Assembly: GCA_011050235.1 (NCBI GenBank)
Contig: DRGC01000079.1
Coordinates: 1-64,000, forward strand
DNA from: Phycisphaerae bacterium
GTDB taxonomy: Bacteria; Planctomycetota; Phycisphaerae; SM23-33
DNA length: 64,000 nucleotides
Reading direction: 5' to 3'
This document shows, piece after piece, positions 36,648-46,245 of the stretch. The notes beneath the pieces are model-generated. The model worked only from the letters and a program-made list of their open reading frames with translations. It searched no databases and was not told the origin of the DNA. Every line of letters begins with the position of its first letter. The stretch's first letter is position 1. The translations under genes and the position numbers were made by a program.

Positions 36648-37541
36648 TCACTCCCGTTCGTCATGGTATTCAAGCGTTTCCCGCAACTCGCGTGCGGTGT
36701 GGTGATCTATCGTGCCCTTTCGCAGGGCCAGGTCTACGGTCCGCAGGCCAGCGACGCAATACAAATGCGTCACATCCGCCGGGCAATCGGCCATCGCCGC
36801 CAGGTGTCGCCGGACGGTCCCCACGTCGCCGCGGGCGATCGGGCCGGTCAGCGAAGCGGCCAGGTCCATCGTGCGGGCGTTGTCGGCGGTGGCTGCGGCC
36901 AGGACGCTGAGTGCGGCCTGGGCGGCCTGGGGGTCGATATCGGCTTGGCGACACATCTCGACGGCGGCGTCGAGTAGGGCGGTCGTGTAGTTGCCGGCCA
37001 TCACGGCTGCGGCGTGGTACAGCGCCTTACCGGCCGAGGACACCCTCACCGGCCGGCCGCCGATCGCCTCAGCCAGCGCCGTCAGCGCGGCGACGGCGAC
37101 GTTGTCGCCTTCGCAGAAGCAGTAGACGCCGGCGAATCGCCCCACGGCTGCGTCGGCCGTCGGGAACGTCTGCAGCGGATGCATCGAGCCGACCGAACAG
37201 CCCAGCTCTCGCGCCGCCGACAGCGCGTCGCTGCTCAGCGCGCCGGAGCAATGGGCCACGATCACGCCGTCGCCGAAGGCTTTGGCATCGGCCAACTGGG
37301 CGCAGACAGCCTCGATGGCATCATCGCTGACGCACAGCAGCACCAGGTCGCCCGCGCCGGCGGCGGCCTCGATCGTCATCGGCGCTATGTTGCCGCCGAT
37401 CCGCTCGGCCGCCCGGGCGGCTGCGGCGAGCTGCCGGCCGCCAATGGCCGTCACCGGCAGGCCGGCGCGGCGGGCCAGAACGCCCAGCGCCGTGCCCACG
37501 ATGCCGGGGCCGATGATCGCAATGGAAGGAGCGTCGGTCAT
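36648..37541 (-). CDS. Rossmann-fold/DUF2520 oxidoreductase-like protein
   Basis: 297 residues. N-terminal NAD(P)-binding loop IIGPGIVGTALG near residue 9, CVSDDAI near 70, AHCSGALSSDAL near 97, MHPLQTFP near 120, then the helical DUF2520 domain with GKALYHAAAVMAGNY near 171. The layout resembles ketopantoate or pyrroline-carboxylate reductases, but the substrate is unknown. It precedes folD in a two-gene operon. Confidence 0.85.
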   Translation of the reverse strand: MTDAPSIAIIGPGIVGTALGVLARRAGLPVTAIGGRQLAAAARAAERIGGNIAPMTIEAAAGAGDLVLLCVSDDAIEAVCAQLADAKAFGDGVIVAHCSGALSSDALSAARELGCSVGSMHPLQTFPTADAAVGRFAGVYCFCEGDNVAVAALTALAEAIGGRPVRVSSAGKALYHAAAVMAGNYTTALLDAAVEMCRQADIDPQAAQAALSVLAAATADNARTMDLAASLTGPIARGDVGTVRRHLAAMADCPADVTHLYCVAGLRTVDLALRKGTIDHHTARELRETLEYHDERE

Positions 37542-37617
37542 GATTGTTCGGCGAGCGGCCTTTGGGCAAGCATCGGCCGCAGCAGAGGGGCAGGATACGC
37601 CGCCGCCGGCGGAATCG

Positions 37618-39276
37618 TCAAGCGTTGGCGGGCGACGAGGGGCTGTCCGTCAGGACGTCGGTCAGGAGGTACTGATGCTTGTACTGCTCGCTTCGGCCGA
37701 GGCGGCTGCGAATGGTCTCGATCTCGATCCGCTCGAGCGTGCCCGTCGGCAAGATGACAGCCTGGATCGGGCCCAGCCGGCCGCTGGAGCGTTTGGCGGC
37801 GTATTCGATGTTCAGGCGGCCCAGCGCCTGGTCCACGGCGCCGACCAGGGATAATAGTTCACCGTCCACGGCTTCAGCGCGAAGTTCGTAATAGGGCGGA
37901 CTGTCGAAGTGTCCCTGCATAATGAAGCGATCCACGCGGTGCCCGGTGGCGGCTGAGGCCGATTTCATCGCTTCGACGACCTGGTGTTCGGTGATTTTCT
38001 CGCCGGTGATGTTGGCTGTGTGCAGGCCGCGACAGAGGAACTCGAAGACCGGACTTTGGCCGAGGCGGTCGACCACACGGATGCGGTCGTCGAGGTTGTA
38101 TCGCCAGAGGCCGGCATGGTTGGTGACGACCAGGAAGTACTCGCCGCCGATGTCCACCTCGTCGGGTCGAAGCGCGGTGGGGTCGGGCTTGTCGTGCTGG
38201 TCGGCGGGGATGAACTCCAGGACGTTGGCGGTAATTTCGGCGACGCCGGCCGGCGTGCCGTCGGCCAGCGGGATGGAAAACCGTCCTTCGCTGGCGACCA
38301 GGCCGATGTCTCGGATGGGAATGTTGTCGAACAGCTCGCGCAACCTGGGCAGGTAGAGCTTTAGCGTCCCGCCGGTCCAGTTGGCCAGGAAGGCGACGTT
38401 CCAGAAGTGCCTCGGCAGGAGCTGCCCGTCGCGGCGGAGGCCCTCTTCCAGCCGGCGGGCGAGCTTGCGGTTCGGCCGAAACCGCAGCGATGCAGCGGTG
38501 GCGGGGTCGATGGGCTCGGGGGGGGTGAGCGTTCCATCGGCGATGTCGCGGATGAGACGCTCGACGTGTTGCTGGCCGGTCTCGATGAGCTGGATGGTGC
38601 TGGAGGGGTTGGCGGTGGTGATAAAGCTGACGTCGCGGGGGATGCTGCACCGCAGGGCGGCATAGTACTTGGCGACCGGATGGCCGATGGTCTTCACCTG
38701 CGACGGGACGGTGTATAGCCGCCGCACGAGGCGAATTTGCTTGTCGTTCAGCAGGCCGCTGATGGCCCCGCACGGCAGGCCGGTGGGGCTATCGACCTCT
38801 CGTGTGGGCGAGGTGATCGTCAGGATCGGGCGCAGCCACACCTCCTTGTGGTCGGAGAGGGCCTTGTAGCCGAAGACGCTGAAGGTGCGTTTCAGATGGG
38901 CGGCGAAGGCGGGGGTGACGGGGATGTGCTTGGGCTCGCCGGTGGTCCCGCTGGTTCTGGAGAACATCAGCACGGGCTGATCGGCGGGCAGCAGGGCGGT
39001 GGTTTCGCCGGCGAGGACTCGCTGCATATAAGGCTCAAGCGTGTCGTAGTTGCCCAGGGGCACGGCCTTGACGAACTCGTCGTAGGTCCGCACGGCGGCG
39101 AGGCCGTGGTCTCGGCCGAAGGCCGTCTCACGCGCGCGGGCGATCAGGCTGGCCAGCAAACGGTCCTGGACCTCTCGCGTGCGCCGGTGGGAGTTGACAA
39201 ACGCCCGCAAGGTCAGGTAAGCGTGCGTGGCCGCCAGCCGGGCTGCCGGTCGCAGCAGTAGCCGCTTGAGATTCAT
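37618..39276 (-). CDS. GH3 auxin-responsive-promoter family acyl-adenylating enzyme
   Basis: 552 residues. Members of this ANL-superfamily branch adenylate carboxylates and in plants conjugate them to amino acids. ATP motif FSRTSGTTGEPKHIPVT near residues 105-121; a later LWRYNLDDRIRV segment and GEKITEHQVVEAM near 425 match the family. Bacterial copies often lie near lipid or polyketide genes. Here it is the last gene of the ketosynthase cluster, so I infer that it activates or transfers an acyl chain made there. AGGGAA precedes the ATG. Confidence 0.85.
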   Translation of the reverse strand: MNLKRLLLRPAARLAATHAYLTLRAFVNSHRRTREVQDRLLASLIARARETAFGRDHGLAAVRTYDEFVKAVPLGNYDTLEPYMQRVLAGETTALLPADQPVLMFSRTSGTTGEPKHIPVTPAFAAHLKRTFSVFGYKALSDHKEVWLRPILTITSPTREVDSPTGLPCGAISGLLNDKQIRLVRRLYTVPSQVKTIGHPVAKYYAALRCSIPRDVSFITTANPSSTIQLIETGQQHVERLIRDIADGTLTPPEPIDPATAASLRFRPNRKLARRLEEGLRRDGQLLPRHFWNVAFLANWTGGTLKLYLPRLRELFDNIPIRDIGLVASEGRFSIPLADGTPAGVAEITANVLEFIPADQHDKPDPTALRPDEVDIGGEYFLVVTNHAGLWRYNLDDRIRVVDRLGQSPVFEFLCRGLHTANITGEKITEHQVVEAMKSASAATGHRVDRFIMQGHFDSPPYYELRAEAVDGELLSLVGAVDQALGRLNIEYAAKRSSGRLGPIQAVILPTGTLERIEIETIRSRLGRSEQYKHQYLLTDVLTDSPSSPANA

Positions 39277-39321
39277 TGGCGTTCCCTGTGGACGACGCCT
39301 CGACGGATGGCGATCGGCCGC

Positions 39322-40395
39322 TCAGGCGACCTCCTCTATACTATCGGCCGGGGAGATAATGGCATTCTCGTTAATATCCTCATTGGCCAGGTGACGACGG
39401 AAGAATGCGATCGTCCGGTCGGCGTACTGCGTCGGCTGGACGATCACGGACTGGTTGTGTTTGGCTTCGGGGACGACCCATAGGTATTTCGGGGACGGCG
39501 CCTGCTGATAGAGCAGGCGCGTCTGGTCGACGCGAATGTAGCTGTCCTTCTGTCCGTGGATAAAGAAGATCGGCCGGGGCTGCATCTCCTTCAGCGCCCG
39601 CGAGACCGAAGGGTACTTGCAGCCAAGCTTGGGTCGGGCGAAGCGCAGCAACACCCACAGCAGAATCTTCCAGAATCCTTCGGAGTGGTGCTCGTAGACC
39701 AGCTTGACGCGGGCGAAAATATGGGCCCATCGCTTCATCAGGGCGATGAGCGTCGTATCCGTGCAGAAGGCTCCGTCACAGACGATGGCCTTGATGTTCG
39801 GGTCGCTGGAGGCGGCCAGTAGCCCGGCCCCCGCGCCGCGCGAGATTCCGAACAGGCCGATGTCTGTGGGCTTTCCCTCGGCGGCCAGGGCGGATTCGAC
39901 GTGTGCGGCGGCTCCAAGGACGTCTTCCAGTTCCTTATCGGAAGGCCACTGCAGCGGGCGGTAGCGGCTGCGATTGGAGCTTTCGCCGTGCCCGCGAAAA
40001 TCGAACGCGAAGATGTCGAACCCGCTGTCGAGCAGAGGACGGGCGTAGCGGGCGCAGCTGTGCCTGTCCGAGCCGTATTCGTGGCAGAAGATGATTGTGC
40101 CCCGATAGTCCTGGCGATTGGGGCAGCGAAGGTGCATGCCCTGAAGGCTTGTGCCGTCGAAGCTGCGGAATCGCTTTTCCTCGCCCCCAAGGCGCTGGAA
40201 GTCCAGCGGGCCCATCGACAGCGGCGGAGGGGTGTCGATGAAGATGTTCAGGGCGATGCGAACGTACCTGGCCATCAGCAGGATGAAAAAAACGAGCAGG
40301 GACACCAGCGTGAGGGCGATGGCCGTCGCCGCCCAATGGCGGGAGAGAAAATTACTCGCCGCCAGCATCACCGTTGTTTGTGCGATTGCGTTCAC
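39322..40395 (-). CDS. Membrane-anchored alpha/beta hydrolase
   Basis: 357 residues with an N-terminal transmembrane helix (about 22-45) and a serine hydrolase domain. Oxyanion segment IIFCHEYGSDRHS near residue 100, FDFRGHGESSNRS near 131, nucleophile elbow GLFGISRGAGAG with Ser near 181, Asp in HGQKDSYI near 283, and His in PEAKHNQS near 316. GTG start at 40395 with AGGAG 4-5 nt upstream. Between GH3 and the ketosynthases; it may act as a thioesterase or lipase for the cluster product (inference). Confidence 0.85.
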   Translation of the reverse strand: MNAIAQTTVMLAASNFLSRHWAATAIALTLVSLLVFFILLMARYVRIALNIFIDTPPPLSMGPLDFQRLGGEEKRFRSFDGTSLQGMHLRCPNRQDYRGTIIFCHEYGSDRHSCARYARPLLDSGFDIFAFDFRGHGESSNRSRYRPLQWPSDKELEDVLGAAAHVESALAAEGKPTDIGLFGISRGAGAGLLAASSDPNIKAIVCDGAFCTDTTLIALMKRWAHIFARVKLVYEHHSEGFWKILLWVLLRFARPKLGCKYPSVSRALKEMQPRPIFFIHGQKDSYIRVDQTRLLYQQAPSPKYLWVVPEAKHNQSVIVQPTQYADRTIAFFRRHLANEDINENAIISPADSIEEVA

Positions 40396-40404
40396 AGGAC
40401 TCCT

Positions 40405-40543
40405 ATGAACCTAGTTCCCCCCACCGACGAAATCAAGTGGCACCTGCTCTGGGATCGATCAGGGGTCCCGGAAATGATCAAGGCCTTGTTGGACCTATCG
40501 CGTGCGCTCGCTCGCAACAGACGCCGATGGCGGCCGGGGCCGT

Positions 40544-40563
<20 letters not shown>
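40405..40563 (+). CDS. Doubtful 52-residue ORF in the hydrolase-ketosynthase spacer
   Basis: ATG 40405 is preceded by AGGACTCCT, a near-palindrome that also supplies the AGGAG of the divergent hydrolase. The product would be Trp/Arg-rich and helical, ending in GPSMWLRL, and overlaps the ketosynthase 3' end by 20 nt. No homologue is recognised. It occupies a 148-bp space otherwise empty apart from possible hydrolase promoter elements. Confidence 0.2.
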
Positions 40564-41829
<1,266 letters not shown>

Positions 41830-41833
<4 letters not shown>

Positions 41834-43149
41834 TGTTCTGGGTCGTATCGTTTCAGCGCGCAGGCGGCGCTTTGTCCGCCGATGGTGAAGGCCCCGCTGA
41901 GGGCGTAGGTCAGGTTACCCGGACGGGATTGGCCGGCGAGGTTCAGATCGCAGCCATCGGCCAGGGCCTTGAAGTTAGCCGTTGCCGGGATGGTTTGCGT
42001 GTGCAGGGCCATGGCTGCGGCGGCCAATTCCGCCCCGCCCGCTCCGGCCGACATGAGCCCGATTGCGCCGGTGATGGCGGCCGCCGGTGGCCGGTGGTCG
42101 CCGAGGACCTGTTTCCATGCGTCGGATTCCAGTTCGTCCTCGGCGGCGACGCCCGTGCCGTGGGCGATCAGCAGATCGACCTGATCGGGCGACATCCCCG
42201 CGTCGGCCAGCGCCTTGGCAGCGGCCAGGTGCAGCGACCCGACGTTCGCTTCGGTAACCTTGATGCCGGCAGGATCGCAGGCGGCGCCAAAGCCCACCAC
42301 CTCGGCATAGATCGTGGCGCCTCGTCGGCGTGCGTGGGCAAGATCTTCCAGGATCAACAATCCGCCGCCTTCGCCCAGGGCGGTCCCTTCGTGTGCGACG
42401 TCGAAGGGACGGCAGTGCCCGCCCAATCCGTCGTCGCCGGTCAGGGACAGACGCTTCAGCAGCGCCTGGCGCAGAAGGCTGAGGGGGTGGAGCTTGCTTT
42501 CGGCTCCGCCGGCGATGACGGCGTCGACAATGCCGTCGGTGACGTATCGAGACGCCTCGCCCACAGCCAGGTGGGCCGACACATCGCCGCAGGTAATGCA
42601 GTTACTTGGTCCCATCGCGCTGTGAATGATGGTCACATGGCACGAAAGCATATTGGGCAAATATTTCAGCAGCCACAGGGGATTGAGGTTATTGATCCCT
42701 TCGGCCCCCCACTTGGCGATGTCGAAGATCCCGTTGGCGTCGACGGACGTGATGGCCGCGGCGGCCAGTTCATCCAGTTCGCAGCAGATCAGCCCCGCGC
42801 CGATATTGCATCCGAGGCGTTTCGGATCGACGGTCATCTCGGCCGATTCGTCCGTGCCTTTGGTGACCAGGCCGCTGTGGCGAAAGGCCTGATCGGCGGT
42901 CGCTACGGCCAGTTGGATGTCGCGGGCCATCACCTTGACGGACTTGCGATAGCTCTTGGGCACATGGGAGCGGGCGGAGAAATCGGGCACTTCGCCGCCT
43001 ACGCGGGTGGGGTACCGGGACGTATCGAACAGGTCGATGGGGCCGACGGCAGAGGCCCCTGAACACAGCAACTGCCAAAACGGCTCGATGCCGATGCCAG
43101 CCGCCGTGACCACGCCGATGCCGGTGATGGCCACGCGGCGGTCAGCCAT
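41830..43149 (-). CDS. Ketosynthase homologue with degenerate active site
   Basis: 439 residues of the KAS fold. Cys187 (NCITCGDVSA) and His330 (LIAHGTG) are kept. The second catalytic His is Leu365, in GAIGLMSAGAGG where GHxxxAAG is expected, and the supporting Lys is Thr360. Such a protein could be a chain-length-determining partner (KS-beta-like), or use a different substrate. Its start overlaps the upstream dehydratase stop by 8 nt and its stop overlaps the intact ketosynthase. The loss is in an otherwise full-length, well-kept frame, so it is not a decaying gene. Confidence 0.88.
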
Positions 43150-43624
43150 TGCTTTCCCCGCGGAGAAACGGTTCGACCAGCCTCTGGAAGAACGAGCCGG
43201 TGAAGATGAAGTTCTCTTCGGGGAACTCCGTGCCGGCCATGTTCTGATCCAGGTGCGAGAACATCAGGTCCACCTGGCCGATGACGTCCCCGTTCTTGCG
43301 GACGATTCCACTAGTAGCGGCGGCCTCGGGGGCGATGGAATCCAACGCGACCTCGTAGGTCAACTGATCGCCCGGCAGGGCGACGTCGGAGAACTCGGCC
43401 TTGGTGATCTTGGCCAGGGCCACCTTCTCCTTGAAGTCGCTCACTTGCCCGACAAGGATGCCGCCGGTCTGGGCGACGCCTTCGATCATCAGCGAGGGCG
43501 GATGGTTGGGAAACTGCTCCCAGTGGTCGTGCAGGTGCTCCTCGGCCAGAGAAACATTCTTAATGGCCACGGCGCGCTTGCCCGGCTCAAGCTCGACAAG
43601 CCGGTCAATCCAAAACCAACGCAT
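43142..43624 (-). CDS. FabZ-like hot-dog dehydratase, second copy
   Basis: 160 residues. Active-site pair His34 (LHDHW) and Glu48 (LMIEGVAQ) keep the FabZ spacing, but the normal FPGxPxxPG sequence is altered to WEQFPNHPPS. It is clearly paralogous to the hot-dog gene at 44233: both have an EPG(K/R)R motif and LAEE before the active-site loop. It probably dehydrates or binds 3-hydroxyacyl-ACP for this cluster and may pair with the other copy. No clear Shine-Dalgarno at ATG 43624. Confidence 0.82.
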   Translation of the reverse strand: MRWFWIDRLVELEPGKRAVAIKNVSLAEEHLHDHWEQFPNHPPSLMIEGVAQTGGILVGQVSDFKEKVALAKITKAEFSDVALPGDQLTYEVALDSIAPEAAATSGIVRKNGDVIGQVDLMFSHLDQNMAGTEFPEENFIFTGSFFQRLVEPFLRGESNG

Positions 43625-43711
43625 GTGCCGCTCCGTGTGATAGGCCGCTGTGACGAAGCCGCCCTGAGATTCGGGGCGGGGTCGGCAGCGGCTTGGCCGA
43701 TGCCGCTCGTG

Positions 43712-44098
43712 CTAGGCGACCTTGGTGACCACGTAGTTGACGATCGTCTGGACCTTGAACAGTTCGGCCATCTTGTTGATGTCCGGGTCCTTCTCGAAAT
43801 CGCTAAAGTCCGCGTGAGGCATGCGCTCTTTCAGTTGGGCCAGACCCGTATCGGTCAGCTTGCCGTCCTGAACGAACTCCGGATTGTTGAGGATATTGTC
43901 CGGGAACAGTTCGCCGCGCGGGATCTTGATGTCAAAGGTCTTTTCCAGGCGGAAGACAATGTCCAGAAAATCAATGGACTCGGCCCCCAAGTCGCCTGTC
44001 AGCGTGGCCTCGGGCGTGACTTCGTCGTCGTCCAGGCCAAGCGCGTCGACCAGTGTCTCTCTTACCTTTTCGAAAACGTCTGTTTCAGTCATCGGCAT
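43712..44098 (-). CDS. Acyl carrier protein, extended form
   Basis: 128 residues against about 80 for housekeeping ACP. The 4'-phosphopantetheine site is Ser41 in DLGAESIDFLDI. The extra length is an insertion after helix II (about 60-110) before the final VQTIVNYV helix. It serves as carrier for the neighbouring ketosynthases and dehydratases. GGAG is 10 nt before the ATG, with a good promoter upstream. The insertion suggests a dedicated carrier rather than the general fatty-acid ACP. Confidence 0.88.
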   Translation of the reverse strand: MPMTETDVFEKVRETLVDALGLDDDEVTPEATLTGDLGAESIDFLDIVFRLEKTFDIKIPRGELFPDNILNNPEFVQDGKLTDTGLAQLKERMPHADFSDFEKDPDINKMAELFKVQTIVNYVVTKVA

Positions 44099-44190
44099 TG
44101 GTCGATGTCTCCTGTTTTGCCGGTGGCTTACCTGTCAATCCGTCCCGTTCCATCGGGCTCGGTCCGTTGGCGGGCGTGATAAGGTGTCCA

Positions 44191-44219
44191 TGTATAGATA
44201 TTCCAACAAGGAAAGTCAA
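44191..44219 (-). promoter_or_regulatory. Promoter before the ACP gene
   Basis: Minus strand: TTGACT (44214-44219), 17 nt, TATACA (44191-44196); expected start near 44184 and a leader of about 86 nt. It would drive ACP, the second hot-dog gene, both ketosynthases and possibly the hydrolase and GH3 gene. Confidence 0.65.
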
Positions 44220-44232
44220 TGGCCTAATCATC

Positions 44233-44736
44233 TCAGCCGGCCGGTTGCTCCGAGGCCGCCAAGGCCGCCGGGCCGTGAATCAAACGGAACCTGTGCTTCA
44301 TCTCTTCGATGATAGCCTCGTCGATCTCGGGCGCAAGTCCTTTTCGCTCCGAGAGGCTGAAGCACGTCAACTCCAGCTTGCCGGTGACGGCTTTCTTGTC
44401 ATTGACTAGGCCGGTGCCCTTGAACTTGGCCACCTCGTCGTCTATCGAGATGAGTTCAAGCTCACAACGCAAGATGTTGCCCGGCGCGACAAAGGTCGCA
44501 TACCGCACATTCTGGGCCTTTTTCAGCAAGATTACACTCTTGGAGAAATCCTGCGCCACGCGGACCAGCCATGCGGCCGATTGCGTCAGCGCCTCGAGCA
44601 TCAGCACGCCCGGCATGACCGGAAATGCCGGGAAATGGTCGCCCAGATACTCTTCCGCCAACGTCAGCGCCTTGATCGTGACGATTCGCCTTCCCGGCTC
44701 GATCGATTCTATGCGGTCAACCAGTTGAAATCTCAT
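44233..44736 (-). CDS. FabZ-like 3-hydroxyacyl-ACP dehydratase
   Basis: 167 residues from the ATG at 44736, which has AGGAA 6 nt upstream; a TTG at 44757 is an in-frame alternative. Active site is canonical: His34 in GDHFPAFPVMPG and Glu48 in LMLEALTQ. The remainder is a standard hot-dog fold with a C-terminal extension. It precedes the ACP gene by about 130 nt, which includes a separate promoter for ACP. Confidence 0.9.
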   Translation of the reverse strand: MRFQLVDRIESIEPGRRIVTIKALTLAEEYLGDHFPAFPVMPGVLMLEALTQSAAWLVRVAQDFSKSVILLKKAQNVRYATFVAPGNILRCELELISIDDEVAKFKGTGLVNDKKAVTGKLELTCFSLSERKGLAPEIDEAIIEEMKHRFRLIHGPAALAASEQPAG

Positions 44737-44786
44737 ATCCCGTTCCTGCCTCGCCAACGGCCCAGGCCGAGGTTAAAAGATGGAGG

Positions 44787-44815
44787 ATTTAAGCCGGTTT
44801 TCCAACCCCATGCAA
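44787..44815 (-). promoter_or_regulatory. Possible promoter of the first hot-dog gene
   Basis: Minus strand: TTGCAT (44810-44815), 17 nt, TTAAAT (44787-44792). Moderate match; expected start near 44780. Confidence 0.4.
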
Positions 44816-44850
44816 GTGTTTTTTCCTCTTTGGTCCTTTGCCGATTGCCT

Positions 44851-46245
44851 TTAGGCCCATTGCTCGACGATCTCGTCGGCGGCCGCCGGCATGATCCCCG
44901 TCAAGATCGCCAGGTCAAGGATCGTGAATCGTGAGCGAATGGCGTGGGCGTGGACCATCGCCGCCCGCAGCCGATCGCGCTCGCAGCCGAGATGTTCCGC
45001 CCGCCAGGCGCCGCCGGCGCGGTGAAGACACTCGCGAATCTGCTCGGGCGGGCGCAACAACGGGGCCAGGGACGTTCGCAGCGTCTCCCACGTGCGGCCT
45101 GCGGCCAGCTTGCACCCGGCCTGGGCAAGTCTGGGGCGCTTGTCGGCGTACTGTTGGGCGACAGCGCCGGCCAACGGGCCCCAGAAGGTCCGGTCGATCT
45201 GATCGGGTGGATCGACGAGGCGGGGCGATTCGATCGCCAGCACGCGCCGGTAGAGCTCAGCCGTCAGGATCGCCGCGACGCCGACCTGCCGGCCGTGCAG
45301 ATCGTGAGCGCGACCGTCGATTCCGGCCATCATGTCCAGCGCGTGGCTGATGAGATGCTCCCCCCCGGACGCCGGCGCCGACGTGCCGGCCAACGTCATG
45401 GCGATGCCCGTCAGCAGCAGGGCGTCGAAGACGGCATTGACGGCAGACGGTTGGCGGTCGGCCAGGGCCTGCGGGGCGTCGAGATACAGCGGCTCGACGT
45501 TCGCGATCAGGCCGACCGTCTCATCGCAATAGTCATCGCCGAACAGCAGATTGTTCATCCGCCAATCGGCCGAGGAGATGCTCTTGGCCAGCACGTCGCC
45601 CAGCCCGGCAGCCGTCATCTCGAACGGCGCGTCGCGGATGATTCGCGGGTCGGCGAAGACCGCCTTGGGCGCCGCCGCCCGGATCAACGTCTTAACCCCA
45701 TCCACGGTCGCGGCCACGTTGGCCGACGTATAGCCGTTCATGCTGGTCGCCGTCGCAAACGTCACAAACGGCAACTGCCGATCGAACGCGATCCACTTGC
45801 CCAAATCGTTCACCACGCCGCTGCCGACCGACACGACCAAATCGACTTCGAACATCTCATCCATCAGCGTGTCGTGCGTGGCCGTATCGCACACAGGCGA
45901 TTGGCCATCGGGCGTGTCGGCGATCCGAAGTTCCTGGACCGCCAGCCCATACTCCCGCAAGGCGCAAGCGACCTCCGCGCCGGCGACATCGTATGTGCGC
46001 GTGTCAAACAGGACGGCTGCGCTGTAGCCAGTGGGGCAGGCAGCGTTTCCGCCGTCAGGGTCGGCTTTCTGTTGGGCCACTTGCAGAACTGTGATGATGC
46101 TGGAGCAGAGCCTTGGCGCGCGGTCCAAGATGTCGTCGCTGTAATAGACGATGGCCGGCTTGGCGGAGGCTGTGGGCGGGTCGGACAATGTCTCCGGCGA
46201 GACGTGACCGTGGGTCTGCAGTCGGACGTTTCGATCAGAACTCAT
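44851..46245 (-). CDS. Putative sn-glycerol-1-phosphate dehydrogenase (EgsA/AraM-like)
   Basis: 464 residues of the iron-type alcohol dehydrogenase fold. NAD loop GSGVVNDLGK at 141-150, ATATSMNGYTSANVAAT at 164-180 (typical of EgsA/AraM), and metal ligands predicted as Asp217 (GLGD), His297 (GGEH) and His318 (HGRQVGV). Characterised members reduce dihydroxyacetone phosphate to glycerol-1-phosphate, the archaeal-type lipid stereoisomer, also made by Bacillus AraM. Adjacent to an ACP/ketosynthase/dehydratase cluster, which suggests a role in an unusual lipid. A long N-terminal extension (about 30 residues) is not conserved. Overlaps the aminotransferase by 11 nt. A sugar-alcohol dehydrogenase role cannot be excluded. 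Confidence 0.8.
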   Translation of the reverse strand: MSSDRNVRLQTHGHVSPETLSDPPTASAKPAIVYYSDDILDRAPRLCSSIITVLQVAQQKADPDGGNAACPTGYSAAVLFDTRTYDVAGAEVACALREYGLAVQELRIADTPDGQSPVCDTATHDTLMDEMFEVDLVVSVGSGVVNDLGKWIAFDRQLPFVTFATATSMNGYTSANVAATVDGVKTLIRAAAPKAVFADPRIIRDAPFEMTAAGLGDVLAKSISSADWRMNNLLFGDDYCDETVGLIANVEPLYLDAPQALADRQPSAVNAVFDALLLTGIAMTLAGTSAPASGGEHLISHALDMMAGIDGRAHDLHGRQVGVAAILTAELYRRVLAIESPRLVDPPDQIDRTFWGPLAGAVAQQYADKRPRLAQAGCKLAAGRTWETLRTSLAPLLRPPEQIRECLHRAGGAWRAEHLGCERDRLRAAMVHAHAIRSRFTILDLAILTGIMPAAADEIVEQWA

